Shown: positions 1-11,251 of the stretch, one piece after another
How the letters are laid out: every line of letters starts with the position of its first letter
Position numbering within the stretch: the first letter of the stretch is position 1
DNA from: Mesotaenium endlicherianum
Lineage: Eukaryota; Streptophyta; Zygnematophyceae; Zygnematales; Mesotaeniaceae
DNA: 64,000 nt
Assembly (NCBI GenBank): GCA_009602735.1
Contig: WELA01013579.1
Location: 69,668 to 133,667 of the forward strand
Direction of reading: 5' to 3'
Program-made: the position numbers and the translations under genes
The notes under the pieces: model-generated
Databases searched by the model: none
The model's input: only the letters and a program-made list of their open reading frames with translations
What the model was told of the DNA's origin: nothing

Positions 1-14
1 CCCCCCCTCCAAGA

Positions 15-40
15 AAACACACACACACACACACATACAC
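15..40. repeat. (CA)n microsatellite
   Basis: A run of alternating C and A lies in what is probably an upstream intron of the SPT5 gene (1-238). Apart from this repeat and the pyrimidine-rich acceptor just before 239, I see nothing in 1-238. Confidence 0.85.
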
Positions 41-238
41 GGACACCTTTTGCTTGCGGTACTTAGTTGTGGGTAGCATCTGAAAGCCTCTCTGCCTCAC
101 AAACACACACATCTGCTTGTGTACTGGATGTGGGTAGCGTCTAAATGATCTAGGACGTGGTTATCATCATTGTCCTTCATAACATTGGTGCGCGCAAGCA
201 ACACCATTGCCTGACACTGGCTCCCTCTCTATTTGCAG

Positions 239-346
239 TGACTATGAGCGGCGGGACCGAATGGTGCATGCCAGATGTCGCCGTTACTGTCAAACAGCAT
301 GGCGGGGCTGAGGGCCCTGCCGTCATCCGTGAAGTGTTACAGGTCT

Positions 347-408
<62 letters not shown>

Positions 409-411
409 NNN

Positions 412-494
<83 letters not shown>

Positions 495-865
495 TGTTCT
501 TTACATTCCCTCCTTGCTCATTAATGTATTTCTGTACTGAAGAAACATGTCATGGATCTGCCAAAACGTCTGGGCTTGATACTAAAGAATTATGGACGGC
601 AAGCAGGATATATCTGCTACATGTGCAGATGGCAAAAGGCTTGCCAGGGAAAGATCAAGCTGACTCTTGAAGGTAGAACTTTTCAAGTGCAATGCCCATT
701 CGTCATGGCTCACCGCGGAAATTGCGCAGGGGTTGCGTTTCTTTCGACGCAATGAGTCATTTTCCCCGACATTCGCTGTGTATGCTGTCCTCCATGGCAT
801 ATCTGATTTACCGGCTTCCTTGTGTTGGCTGTTGGGCCTTTCTCTCCCCGTCTCCCGGCCTTGGG

Positions 866-927
<62 letters not shown>

Positions 928-1208
928 TGTGTCTGTGTCTGTGTCTCTGTGTCTCTCTCACTCAGGACGGCACCTTCAAGGTGGCAATGGGCCCTACTGG
1001 CCACGGGGACTACTTGGCGTGCACGCCGCAGGAGATGGAGCTGATCCAGCCGAAGAAGAACGACCGCGTGAAGGTGTGGTGCGGCCAGTACCAGGGATCC
1101 ACAGGCAAAGTCATTGGCACAGACGCCGGCGATGGCATCGTCAAAATGGACGCCGATCTCGACATTAAGATTGTCGACCTTCCAGCCCTCTGCAAGATTG
1201 TAATGTAG
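239..1208 (+). CDS. SPT5: Transcription elongation factor SPT5, 3' end (two exons)
   Basis: Two exons, 239-342 and 966-1208, encode the C-terminal part of SPT5, the larger DSIF subunit that pairs with SPT4 and travels with RNA polymerase II. The first follows a pyrimidine-rich TTTGCAG acceptor and ends CAG|GT; the second starts after CTCAG|GACGGC. The 343-965 intron is phase 0. Residues read TEWCMPDVAVTVKQ, VIREVLQ, then DGTFKVAMGPTG, KKNDRVKVWCGQYQGSTGK and DGIVKMDADLDIKIVDL, ending CKIVM. This is the terminal plant SPT5 block as I remember it from Arabidopsis: MPDI, VIRxV, SDGTCKVSLGSSG, then a KOW domain with GGQYRGSTGK. The stop TAG is at 1206-1208. The reading frame before 239 is outside the window. 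SPT5-like/KTF1 is less likely because the chain ends at the KOW domain without a GW-rich tail. Confidence 0.9.
348..494. repeat. (CT)n-(CA)n microsatellite in SPT5 intron
   Basis: An uninterrupted CT tract runs from 348 to about 472 and passes into (AC)n up to 494. Three Ns at 409-411 mark an unresolved repeat length. The tract begins five bases after the GT donor at 343-344. Long serine/leucine frames here are only translated repeat. Confidence 0.95.
867..960. repeat. (CT)n-(GT)n microsatellite abutting the SPT5 acceptor
   Basis: (CT)n from 867 to 910 turns into (GT)n at 911-932 and then a mixed GTCT run to 960. The AG acceptor is at 964-965, so the microsatellite itself supplies the pyrimidine-rich stretch before the last SPT5 exon. 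Confidence 0.93.
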
Positions 1209-2529
1209 GGATTTACCTGGGTGATTGGTGTTGGGAAGGGGGGGGGGAGGGGGAGCTAGGTTGAGAAGGAGTTCATACGAGTTTCGGGGACTATTTGGGT
1301 TAGTTGAGGTTGGGTATCGAGACGAGGAGGCAAGTGAAGCAAGATGGGTGGTATGTGGTGTGGGCTCAGCTATTGTTTGCTGCCTGATCTTGTAAATAGG
1401 GGCAGAGGTCCTCTTGGTACAAAATCAGAACGAGGATAGGAAGCTGAAGGGCTCGTTGGAGAGAAAGTATGAGTTGTACCCGTTGATGGGCAAAAAGAGA
1501 TGGTAAGACTACGAGCTAGACTGATGAGGGCAGTGATGGTTGATACGAGCTTAAATTCATCAATGATGGTCTCTGGTGATGTAGGAGTTCTATATTACAA
1601 AGTTGTTTGTATGATTGAGTCCATCAGCGGAGTACATGGCAAGCATTCTTGGCATCTCATGGCTCTACAAGGTATACATATATACCTAGTTCCGCTTGCG
1701 CTCCTGATTTTTTTCAAAGAGAGCATGCATATGATTGATGCATGTTGATGCGTGTACTGTTTTCACCATGCTTAGCAGGGGAGGGGTAATGCTCTCATTA
1801 GTTGGAACGAAAGAGCCTGTGAGCCGGGGGCGCATGCAAGCATGTGTTTGTTTGTGTGTGTGTGTGTGTGTTGTATGTGTGCGTGCATGAGTTAGTCAGC
1901 GCGCGCGTCTGCTGCATGTGTGAGATGCTGTGCCTTCCTGACCCTTCCTCTTTAAATCACTTAGCGTTTTAATCTCAATAAAGCATGAGGAAATAGTTTA
2001 GCCGTGCAATTGGCTCTTTGTCTTGGGGTCGTCTCCTTGTGAGCCAGCTCCAGGTTTAGAGCATTTTTGCAATATCCTCTTGCTTTTTAATATAGCTTCT
2101 AGCTTTTTCTTATTTGGCGAAGTCGAGTGGTGCTTGTGGATGGAGAAGCCAATTGTGAAATTAGACATTGTAGCCATGCCATGCTTTGTTCATCTCAATG
2201 CGACTTCATTCTGGTTCATGTGACATGGAGCCAATCTCTAAGTTCTTCACCAAATTGATATAACCCCGAGTGTGTCAACGACGTACATATATCTCCGTGA
2301 ACAATCTGTTATGCTCAAATTACTTTTTAGACTTGGTGCAAATTTATCAAGTCAGAATGCAGCAGCTTAAATGCTACTTGGAATATAGCAGTATATATTC
2401 AAGGTCAAGTGTGAAGTTGGAGCTTATGTCTAGAAGCAGATTGACGTTCAAATGGTTGCATTATTTGATCAAAACCAACATTGCCCTATGGCCGATTCTA
2501 AATTTGCAAAGGTAGTCTATAGTCCCATG
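1209..2529 (+). other. SPT5 3' UTR and downstream intergenic DNA
   Basis: No coding signal is seen after the stop. A G-rich run lies near 1238-1256, a (TG)n tract at 1853-1871, and an AATAAA at 1977-1982 that could serve as the polyadenylation signal about 770 bases past the stop. The 3' end cannot be fixed without transcripts. Confidence 0.4.
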
Positions 2530-2780
2530 AAGGTCAGATTGCTCGAAAATACAATAAAATGAAGACCAAAAAAGATGTTGTAAGGTGTGCTCTGTATAAG
2601 AAGAATACCACAGCGTCAACGGACGCCACGGTTGCAGTCATTGCGGCGATAACTTATAAGGCCAGATTATTCAAAAATAAAATAAGATGAAGACCAAAGA
2701 AGGTATTGTAAGGTGAGCTCTGTATAAGAAGAATAGCGCGACGTCAACGGAAGCCACGGTTGCAGTCATTACGGCGATGC
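2530..2780. repeat. Imperfect tandem duplication, two units of about 128 bp
   Basis: 2530-2657 and 2658 to about 2780 carry the same sequence with scattered substitutions. Both units contain CTCTGTATAAGAAGAATA and CCACGGTTGCAGTCATT at a constant spacing of 128 bases. No reading frame is associated. Confidence 0.85.
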
Positions 2781-2839
2781 CGCTCATGCGCGGAATGTGC
2801 GTTCCGCGCTGACTCGAAGCCGGGGCTGAACCTCCGTGG

Positions 2840-3800
2840 GTCAGCCCGTGCTCGAGGTCACTCTTCTTCTGCAGGCGGACAACTTACAAGTGCCCGGCTT
2901 TGCCGCAATACGTGCAATCGCCAGGCTTACCATTTTTTGCAAGCGTGCAGTCACGATGCAAGTGGCCTGTCTTGTTGCAGGCCCAGGAGGGGTTATCCTG
3001 CGTTGTGGCGGCCATGGACATGCGGCCACGTGAAGCACTGCGATGCTGCGTCAAAGTCAGTGCAGCTGGCGGTGAGCGCTGCGGGTGCTGCAGCTGCTGG
3101 CGAGCTGGAGCAAGGCGCGCACTCAAAGACGGGAGCGGTGGCACCTTCTAGCCCACGTCAATAGATGCCAGTTCTACCCAATCACTGATGTTCCTTCGTG
3201 CGGCCGTGAGACTGCATCTCTCCACGACTCCGTAGGCATCATCCAGCATGTATCAAACGTCGATGCAATCAATGAGAAGGGCGATAGCCCTCTCTCTTCA
3301 ACGCTACTCTACAATTCAAAATTAAATTCTGCGACCTCACGGTCGATTTCGGTGCCCATGTCTCGGCGTACGTGACTCAAGCGACGGTCCATCAGCCTTT
3401 GCGACGGTAAAAATAATGTAGCTTGTACATCTTTTCCTTAGTAGCAGAGTGGAAGTTTATTTTAAGTATGTCCCGTAATGCTTGCACAGGATCGTCCAAT
3501 GGCGTGGTGAATGGAGGCTCTTCTACAAGCTCTATGCGAGCAGTACCTCAACAGCCCTCTCACGATACGTATCTTTGGCCTCGTGCAGATGATAGCGCAT
3601 CAGCGTGCCAAACACTTGGCGCTTAGTTAGCGTAGGAGACTTTAGCTTTGCGTTGACAAAGTCAGCTTCAAACTCACAGATGGATCATGAATGCCTGGCC
3701 TATCTATGAAGCCAAAAAGGGAAACCCCGTCTGTCTTCATATCCTGATCACCTGCCAAGATAGTGTGCACGTCAAAGTGAGTGCGCTGAGGGTTGTGGCT
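2840..3800 (-). pseudogene. Gag-like fossil with zinc-knuckle remnant
   Basis: The minus strand carries a retrotransposon gag-like stretch. At about 2884-2990 it shows CNKTGHLHRDC and CTYCGKAGH, the pattern of two tandem CCHC knuckles. Upstream on the same strand, at about 3180-3420, is an amphipathic segment including EIDREVAEFNFEL and EERAIALLIDCIDV. It is broken. No matching pol lies directly downstream, because the 128-bp tandem unit and SPT5 flank come next. It lies beyond the recombinase end of the DIRS-like element, so it is probably a separate fragment. Family unassigned. Confidence 0.45.
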
Positions 3801-4500
3801 CAACAGCTACTAGCTTGACAGACACTTGCTGTTCCTCTTTAGAAGGTCCATTGATAGTACTAAAAAATTGAGTTTGAGTCTTCTCCAATTGCATCCAGTA
3901 GTATAGGTGATAGGTTTTGCCGCTACGAGTAGGCATGCGTTGTATTTCTTAGATGCTTGCAAGCAAAGATTGATATTTTGCAACTAAGGATTTTGTGCTG
4001 ATTAGAATGAGCACCTCAAGACTGAAAATTGGTCAGAGAGCAAGTCATGAGGTCTGGCCCAAAAGATCACTAGTAGCACATTGAAATGACCTTCTTAGAG
4101 TAGTCCCTGCAAGGGAAGTATACCGTGACTTTGCTCACCACTTGTGAAGTTTTTTAAGTGACTAGAAACCTACCTAGAAGAGGCCGGATTGTTCTTCACA
4201 AGAGAGACAAGTGGCCATAAATCCACGAAAATAAAAGCGTCAATTACTGATAACTCTGTCACTTGCAACTTGCCATTAAGAACTTCTAAAATATGCCTCA
4301 CTAGAGGCATTTTTAGAGTTTGACAATTTGTGTTCAAATTGCCTGATTTCGAAAGAATGAAGGTGATTATAGAAAGAATAGTAGGAGTGATAGTATGCAA
4401 TATTAATAGCATACAAGCTACTTGTAAGCTAGTCTAGCGGTTAACGTAGGGGTTGGCTCTCACCTAGTTGGCTGCTCCTACGGGTCGTACTAATTTAAAT
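3801..4500. other. Unassigned AT-rich DNA
   Basis: No gene, RNA or repeat was recognised. This stretch may include the 3' end of the DIRS-like element (minus strand), but I could not identify its terminal repeats. Confidence 0.3.
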
Positions 4501-5313
4501 TTACTTGCGTCTGAAAGCTGCTTGGATTTGCTCTTGGTTATATGGGGCATCGCTAGCATCGTCGGGGATTGCTATGGCCCGGGCAGCAGTTGCCACCGAC
4601 TGCTGCAAATGAAGCACGTATGGCTCTTTTCCTCGAGCAGATTTCCATCTGCCCATGTTTTGGGCTATAGCGTATGGGACGCCTAAGTTGGCGGCTACTG
4701 TGGCGGCTCCCTTCCGAAATGAGTGCGTACCCGTGTTCTCCGTAAGACCTACCGATGCAAATGTTTCCTTGCACCACTTATTGGCGTGGGAGGCTGGCAA
4801 AAGGGAAGGTCGGCTAGACACTTGTATGTGCTTGATTACTGGCCCATCGAAAACATACTCTGGTACCTCCGTCACTAGCCCATACAACATTCTCATCAAG
4901 CACCACTTGGAGTTGCTTGCGTGAAGAGCGCCCCATGCGCCCTTACCAATCTGATCCGTCTTAGAGGAGGGGAGGTGCAAGTAAATCACTGTGATGTTTG
5001 GACAATCCGTGATGTCGAGATCCTGAATTCTGGTTTTGGCCAGATGTGAGTATCGCAGACAAGCGCTATACATGAGCATCATCGCAGTCACCTTCGTGAG
5101 CGATGCCGCGGTGCCACCTGGCCCTGCGTACTTTTCAAAAATAGCAGTGAGGGTGGAGGGTGCAACCGGCATCATGGTGTGCTTGGGTCTGGGTAGCAAC
5201 CTTTGCGCAGCTTTTCTAAAAGTACCAATTTTGTCGTGCGTTGTGGGGCTAGGTAGCTCTGCTAAACGATATATGCAAAAATTACAGCTGATGACAAGTG
5301 GTATGTACACCAT
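4501..5313 (-). pseudogene. Tyrosine recombinase domain of the DIRS-like element
   Basis: An open stretch of about 270 codons has the phage-integrase fold signature. CLRYSHLAKTRIQDLDI supplies the first catalytic Arg. THSFRKGAA gives the H-x-x-R box, GRWKS sits at the His/Trp position, and PYVLH offers the nucleophilic Tyr. All the expected active-site residues are visible, although the element as a whole is broken. In this order the recombinase inserts a circular cDNA without target-site duplication. A Crypton origin was considered, but the RT and RNase H immediately upstream on the same strand favour DIRS. Confidence 0.75.
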
Positions 5314-5324
5314 GTGACACGCTC

Positions 5325-5990
5325 CTAGATGAGATACAAGGAATAGAGCCTGACCACCTCGATAGACGCCACTAGATCTTGCAACTTATGCATTTCACAC
5401 CACCCTTGAAAACTCATCCAGTATGTGTTGTAGGTACGCAGACTGGTAGGCGCGATAGTGTGGAGCAAAACGTCCACGCTTGTTGCTTCCAAGGCTTGTA
5501 AGGCCGGATTTTTGAAAAATTGATATTCTGCTTTACACCTCATACACCCAGACGTAAGGCTAGCACCGTGCACAGAGGATGGCCTTGCCCCGAAAGCAGC
5601 CTTGTCTGTGCCAGGCAACAACATTGAGGAGCTATAATCTAGCGTAATGATTGCCTGCACACAATCTATCCACTCCGCATCGCTATCTAGCAACCGCGGC
5701 CAGCAGTTGGCTAACTGCCACTGGAGTATCACTAGCGTGCATTTGGCCTTGCATCGCAGCACGTGGTCGACTACTAGGACGACCATCTTAGGTGGTGGAA
5801 AACAATAGTTGTTTTTGCCTGCCCAGTGTTCGGTGAGGGCATTAATGGTCTCAGGGCCCGCCTCTAGCCACCTAGAGTTGAACCTTGGTAGGCGCGTGAT
5901 GCTTGCTGTGGCGAATTTATCGACCAAATGCGGCCCCCACTCTGCTTCTAGTTTCTGAAAGGCCTCCAGTCGAAGGAAGAAATTGTCCAA
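5325..5990 (-). pseudogene. DIRS-like region upstream of the recombinase
   Basis: An open stretch of about 220 codons just upstream of the recombinase on the same strand. It contains a cysteine pair (SGCMRCKAEYQFF) and ends TSLRTYNTYWMSFQGWCEMH, which resembles the helical SAM-like core-binding domain that precedes the catalytic domain in tyrosine recombinases (compare the common S-x-x-T-Y-x-x-x-W pattern). The first half is unrecognised. Confidence 0.5.
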
Positions 5991-6116
5991 GTCTTTCCGT
6001 TTGGAGAGCTCACTGCCACTGTGTTCAATATTCTAGGAATCCACTCTACGAATAAGTTGAGCTGGTGTTTAAGACTTATATCAAATACTTGAGCACAAGC
6101 ATCCACTAGATCCTCC

Positions 6117-7300
6117 TTAGACGAGCCGCCTTATTTTCAAGACATAATACATTGCTTTGCTGTCGACGCGCAAGAGAACTTGTCGCCCGCCTAGCACTTG
6201 GATGGCCTTATCCAACACTGCCTTAGCGGCAAGTATCTCCCTTGATATTGACGAACACCCGATACTAGCAGCGGAGAGTGGCCCAAGCAATTCCCACGTC
6301 TGCTCTGAGGCAACCGACCTTAGTACTGCACCCCACGTGGTCACGCTAGCATCAGTGTGCATAACAAAATCAGGGGCCTTGGTGGCCCAAATGGGAGCAC
6401 CATTGAAATGATCAAAGTGCTCCTCCCAAAAAAGCAAGCTCGTGCAGCAGCCCGTCCGTCATGGGGACCATGTCATCTCAAGGAAAACCCCTGGTTGATA
6501 ACAGTGTATATATGGTGTGTGTACATGCCTGCGATGCCCCCAAGAGCCACCTTCATGGAAATAAGCTAGCCTGCTAGTGATGCTATCGTTCTTATGTGCA
6601 CGCTATTGGTCCTCTGGGCCGTAGCTCGGACGTGGAGGAGCGTCCGCAGAGCTTTTCCTTGCGCGTCTTGCCAATGTGCACCCAGAGTCTACAAGTCTCT
6701 ATCACAACACCCAAGAACTGTGTCGTTGTAGAACACGTAAGTACTGCCTTGTGCATGTTCACCACGAATCCTGCTAGTGCAAGTTCGCCTAACACCAACC
6801 GCATTGTTCGCGCGTAGGCTTCTTCACTGGGACACCTCATCAAAAAATTGTCCAAATACGCTAGGACTCGTATCCCCAACTGTCTCCACCTTCCCACTAG
6901 CTATTTCACCACTCTTGTGAACACGTAAGGTGCTATCCCAAGCCTAAATAGGAGACATGTGAATGCGTGAATCCTCTTATCCAGCTCAAATCCCAAGAAC
7001 GTATGTGCATCTTTGTGCATCTTGACGTGATGATAGCCAGATTTGAGGTCAATGGTAACCACGAAGTTGTCTACGAGCACGACATCAACTAACTTATCCA
7101 GCCCCTCGTACTTAAATTTTACTTTTTTGAAGCTTTGTTCACGTGGCGCAAGTCATGAATCAACCGTAACTTCTTTCCCTCGACAACGTTCAAGGGGCAT
7201 ATGCAGTGCGGGAGACCAGGGAGAGTCCACTCTCTGGCAGCCCCGGAGGCTACCACTTCCCCCATTGACACGCAGGCAAATTATATGTATTTCTCCACAC
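6117..7300 (-). pseudogene. Reverse transcriptase and RNase H of the DIRS-like element
   Basis: Near 7070-7020 the minus strand encodes [13 protein letters not shown] followed by HTFLGFELD, the DIRS-type RT block A (DLKSGYHH, then YLGF). Further on, at about 6880-6840, VLAYLDNFLMRC occupies the position of the catalytic YxDD box. RNase H at 6437-6117 begins VMHTDASVTTWGAVL, the DIRS-type TDAS motif, and later has ALLRVDSKAMYYVL-like spacing of acidic residues. It is degraded. Confidence 0.65.
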
Positions 7301-8100
7301 TTTTGTGATTGCGCTCGTGATACTTAAGCGAAGGATGCGTGTCCCCACCAACTTGTAGCCACTCTTAATAGTAGAGTGGACTAACGAAGACGTACACCAA
7401 CGTTTCCATCAAGCAACGTTTGCTTCCAAATTTCCTGCAACCACGGTTGCTTGCGGTGGTACCTTTGATGCGGTGCCGTTTGACTGCATGGCCTCTTCCT
7501 TCCGCCCCAAGAATATCTGGAGTTTGTGTTCAAAATCCTTCTCATCGCTCACGAAATCACCTATGACCCAACAGACGATATAGCATACCCGCGGTTGGTC
7601 TTGGCCACGATGCATCAAACGTGTCAACACTTGACATCCTCATTTACCCTGTTCCACAATTGCAGCATCTGGGTATGCTATGCATGCACCGGCAACAAAC
7701 TTGTGTGACACATGTGTGCACCCTTGCGACATGTCATTGCAGCACCTCTGTGCGCGGTGATTCAAACTCCATAGGAGTGACCCCACCCGTGCTCCCACTG
7801 CCAATGCCTAGATGGCTGGCAAGAGCCTACATGCATACTTGCGTTAGTGCACGTGCATTCAACCTTTGTTTTTAAAACCTCTTGCCCGCGCTCCTCTGGC
7901 CTATAGCAACCTTGCATACAACGCGCGCGAGGAGTGACACCTTGACAAAAAAACCAGCCGTGAGGACCAACACTCAATGAGAGTGGCCTCCATCTGTTCT
8001 CAACCTGCCAGTGCTTAGGAGGCCTGCAAGGGCTTTCTTCCATCCACGCACATCCATACATGCGGCGTACGTCCCTCGATGGGAGGGACACGCATCATCT

Positions 8101-8283
8101 GCCAACTAACGAGCCAACAAGCAAACTAAAGTAGAGGCAACTATAACAACAAACAAACCACCAAAAATATTTACAACAAACACCATTATGTATGCAACAA
8201 CCACAAGCAAGGAGACAATCACCAACCAACAAACATAACCAATAAAAACATTAATTTACAAACAAATATTTGTGTCGACTGAA
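8101..8283. other. A/C-rich low-complexity DNA
   Basis: Composition is dominated by CAA and ACAAAC words on the plus strand. No feature was recognised. It may be the 5' untranslated region of the DIRS-like element. Confidence 0.3.
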
Positions 8284-8991
8284 GCCTGGTAAACAACTCA
8301 AGAGAAGAAGAAGCCTGCTAAGATGCCTGCCCAAATTAAGGTGCTGTTGGAGGAGTTCAAGTGTGTATTTCCTGAGGAGCTACCTGTAGGAATACCTCCA
8401 GAGAGCTATGGAACACAAGATCAAGTTGGAACCAGGAAGCGAGCCACCACTAAGACTCGCCTGTAGACAATCGTATGCGGAGTTGGATGAATTGAAGAAG
8501 CAACTGACGGAGTTGTAGGAGAGAGGATTCATCCGACCCTGCGAGTCTCCATTTGCAGCGCCAATTTTATTTGTGAAGAAGAAGGATGGGACTATGAGAA
8601 TGTATGTTGACTATTGAGCACTCAACAAGATCACCATCAAGAACAGGTACCCACGATTTGATTGACAGGCTTGTCGGGGCGAAGTATTTCTCGAAGATCG
8701 ATTTGAGGAGCGGCTATCACCAAGTACGAAATGCGAAATGAGACGTTCAAAAGACTGCTTTCAGGACTCGCTATGGCTTGTTCGAGTTCACAATCATACC
8801 TTTTGGGTTGGCTAATGCTCCCGCTACATTCATGGGACTCATGAATAGTATCTTCAGACCCTACTTGAACCAGTTTGTGGTGGTATTTTTGGACAGCATC
8901 TTGATCTATTTGAAGATCTTGGAGGAGCATGTGGAGCATCTAAAGAAGGTGTTGGAGGTCTTGAGAGATCAAAAGCTATTTGAAAAGATGA
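8284..8991 (+). pseudogene. Ty3/gypsy reverse transcriptase fragment
   Basis: Plus-strand fossil fragment with RT landmarks: [17 protein letters not shown], then [20 protein letters not shown] and [12 protein letters not shown] at the catalytic-box position. It ends abruptly where a family A LTR begins at 8992. Neither LTR nor the remainder of pol is present, so the subfamily is not assigned. Broken. Confidence 0.75.
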
Positions 8992-9640
8992 TGAAATGAA
9001 TCGACTCACCGGTAGACGATTAACAATTAATAAAATATCTTTGAGTCAATAAGTAATGTCATAGGATTTTTTTATTACCTAGTAATCAGCAAAAGACTTC
9101 ACAACTAGCGTTCCAATACTCATAAGTCAACTGCAAGTGAACGAGCATCAGTTATGCAATCAGTAAACTCATACATAAGCAAGGTTTGAAGACAATTTGT
9201 ATCAATGGCTTCTTGCCTTGGATTCAGCCTCTTGGTAAGCAGTACAAAAGAGTTGGCCTCGTTTTCGAATGCCAAAATCGAGAGCATGTCTAACCTATGT
9301 ACGTGGAATGAGTTTATTGTTCAACGGCAAGTGCAATGGCACCGCCTACCCGAGAATTAACCACGTTGGTAGGACCTCGGCTAACCAAATCCACAGCCAT
9401 CTCCCATCATCCCAAATCGCCATCCACCCAAGGGTGTCCTTTGGCCATTCATTTAGCATCACACTTAAGTGCACATCTAGGCAATTCACTGCTACCTGGT
9501 ACGGTAGTGAGCTGGCTGTCAAAGAATGTGTCAGCAAGCTGACCTAAGTTGACTTAGCTTGCTGTCATCGGCTGAGTCAATATAAGGAACATTTACTTAA
9601 TATCCAGCAGACTTAATATTAACAACAGTTCAGCTGGCTG
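8992..9640 (-). mobile_element. Family A LTR, truncated
   Basis: Starts TGAAATGAATCGACT, the reverse complement of the family A LTR 3' end, and follows the family A LTR at 52797-53515 over most of its length, including the AACCACGTTGGTAGGACCTCGG block. It stops short of the ATTCATTACA terminus. It is more divergent than the A-2 LTRs, hence older. Confidence 0.8.
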
Positions 9641-10443
9641 TCCGACAAAAAAAAAGACAAGGGAGGGTCAACACAACTCACCTCGGCCCGATCCGCCCCC
9701 CTGCTCTCCACCCGCCAGCGGCCATGGCCTGTCAGTTGCCGTCGTCCTGCGTCCCTGCGCAAACACAAAAGAAAAACAAATGACGATTCCAACCTCACAA
9801 CGAGCATTTATCATGCGCCAGCCCGGCGCAACCAAACCGTGCATCGACGACGATGCAGCACCAAGTCTTAAACGATCCCGAACCAGGCCCCAAGATTCGA
9901 CAAAATCCTCGGATTTCGGCAACACCCTGGCGGTGAATTTTCGGATTTCAACCAACACCCGACTCAAAATGAAGGGTTTTTAGAGGCATCCTCGTGCCGG
10001 TCAAAAACATCCAAAATTAATCATTTCACAAACAAAAAATTAGTCGTAGAGGGCGGCAAGGGTCTTCAAGATACATTTTTGAGAACATGGGCTTAAATCT
10101 TCAAGCTCACGGATATCAAATTTTTTGAAGGTCGTTGCTATATCCTCCATACAAAAAATCAGTTTTTCTGCTCTCGTGGTGCAACTTAAATCTTATAACA
10201 TTCATTTTGACTATTCTATGATTTGCAACAATCTATTAGATAATATTAAAATGAAAAAAAGATGGTAAATACGACACAAATATTAAAAATGAAGTGCATG
10301 GTGGTGCCATACATGAACAACAACAAAAAGCAGTGAAGATATAATGCATAAATGATTTGCAAAAACAAATGTCTACAAAGTCACAATCACCACATGTGAC
10401 AAATGAAGCACTTTAGTTCAATGATAAACTATTATAATCTACA
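9641..10443. other. Unassigned intergenic DNA
   Basis: 9641-9780 is GC-rich and the remainder is AT-rich. Short frames near 9619-9967 on the minus strand look like no family I know. No RNA gene or terminal repeat was seen. Confidence 0.3.
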
Positions 10444-11251
10444 TTATTTTAGTGCAATCCATGCTTGGTAGATAGCATCAAACAAAGCATCCGCTTGGGT
10501 GTCGACGACCTCTTGAGCTTCACTTGAATTCACTTTCTCTGTAAAAGTCTTCATGAGTTTCGCCAGAGTGTCGTTGCTCAGACCTGTCCTCAATGTCTTG
10601 ATGAGGTTCTGCTTGCTGAATCCTTGCTCACACATGGCTGTGTTGGTGGGAATAACTCTCATGAGTTGCATCAAAGCCACCATAACTGGACATTCCCGCA
10701 AGGCTTGAGAACCTTGCGAGAAGCTTCTCCATGCACCCTCCATAGATGGCTGGCCCTCAGCCAAGCTTTTTGTGAAAGAGACAAAAGCAGACAATTATTC
10801 ATGGCACTGCTTAACCCTTAAGATCTTAGCACCATCTGTTACATTTGCTGTGAGAGAGCTTATCAATCTCTCATACCATCCCAAGCACTTTCTCAACAAA
10901 ATTGACTTTATGAGCTTGGAAAAGCTCGTTCAAGACGTCAAACTTTGGAAGGACATCTCGCAAGAAGTTCGGAAAGCATAACAGCTCCCAGTTGCACACC
11001 ATTGCATACAACTTATCCTTTCTTGAACTCTTCAATGCTGTAAGAATGGTAAGCAACACTCTCCCTAGTTGTTCTACAGTAATCCCTCTTGACAGCCAAC
11101 GGACGGAGAAGAAACGCTTTGGACTCAACACGAAAATCTCCATCTCTTTTTGTGTCTTCTTGAGAAGGTTCAGACGCTTAGGAGTTCGCCCCACAAAGTC
11201 AGTGATCTGCAAAGTAATAGCATTCACCCAACAATGAATAATAGAGCACAA
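10444..11251 (-). pseudogene. hAT-family transposase remnant
   Basis: The C-terminal half of a hAT DDE transposase lies on the minus strand. 11251-10871 carries KRFFSVRWLSRGITVEQL and CFPNFLRDVLPKFDVLNELF, matching the RW block and helical region of ZNF862-like hAT proteins. 10794-10444 carries the dimerisation region: MRVIPTNTAMCEQGFSKQN, IKTLRTGLSNDTLAKLM. The two parts are in different frames, with a shift near 10871, and an in-frame TAA lies just before 10794. The N-terminal zinc finger and first catalytic Asp region are not found. No 8-bp target duplication or TIR could be identified. A dead DNA-transposon copy. Confidence 0.75.

Larger units (their letters stand above)
4501..8091 (-). 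mobile_element. DIRS-like tyrosine-recombinase retroelement, fossil
   Basis: On the minus strand the parts run in DIRS order: a poorly conserved 5' region (8091-7409, perhaps gag), reverse transcriptase (about 7300-6590), RNase H (6437-6117), a recombinase N-terminal region (5990-5325) and a tyrosine recombinase (5313-4501). RT plus RNase H followed by a tyrosine recombinase, with no protease or DDE integrase, defines the DIRS/PAT/Ngaro order of retroelements. It is clearly broken, with perhaps eight or more breaks. Terminal repeats and internal complementary region were not found, so the ends are approximate. Confidence 0.72.

Noticed and set aside
157-540. Long Ser/Leu and His/Thr frames over the CT/CA repeats (also 667-1168 and the opposite strand).
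   Set aside because: They are translations of microsatellites. Only the SPT5 exon parts are supported by homology and splice sites.
4501-5313. Crypton DNA transposon.
   Set aside because: RT and RNase H on the same strand directly upstream fit a DIRS-like retroelement better.
9619-9967. Minus-strand frames with Arg/Gly-rich text.
   Set aside because: No family resemblance, no splice or start context; GC-rich chance frames.
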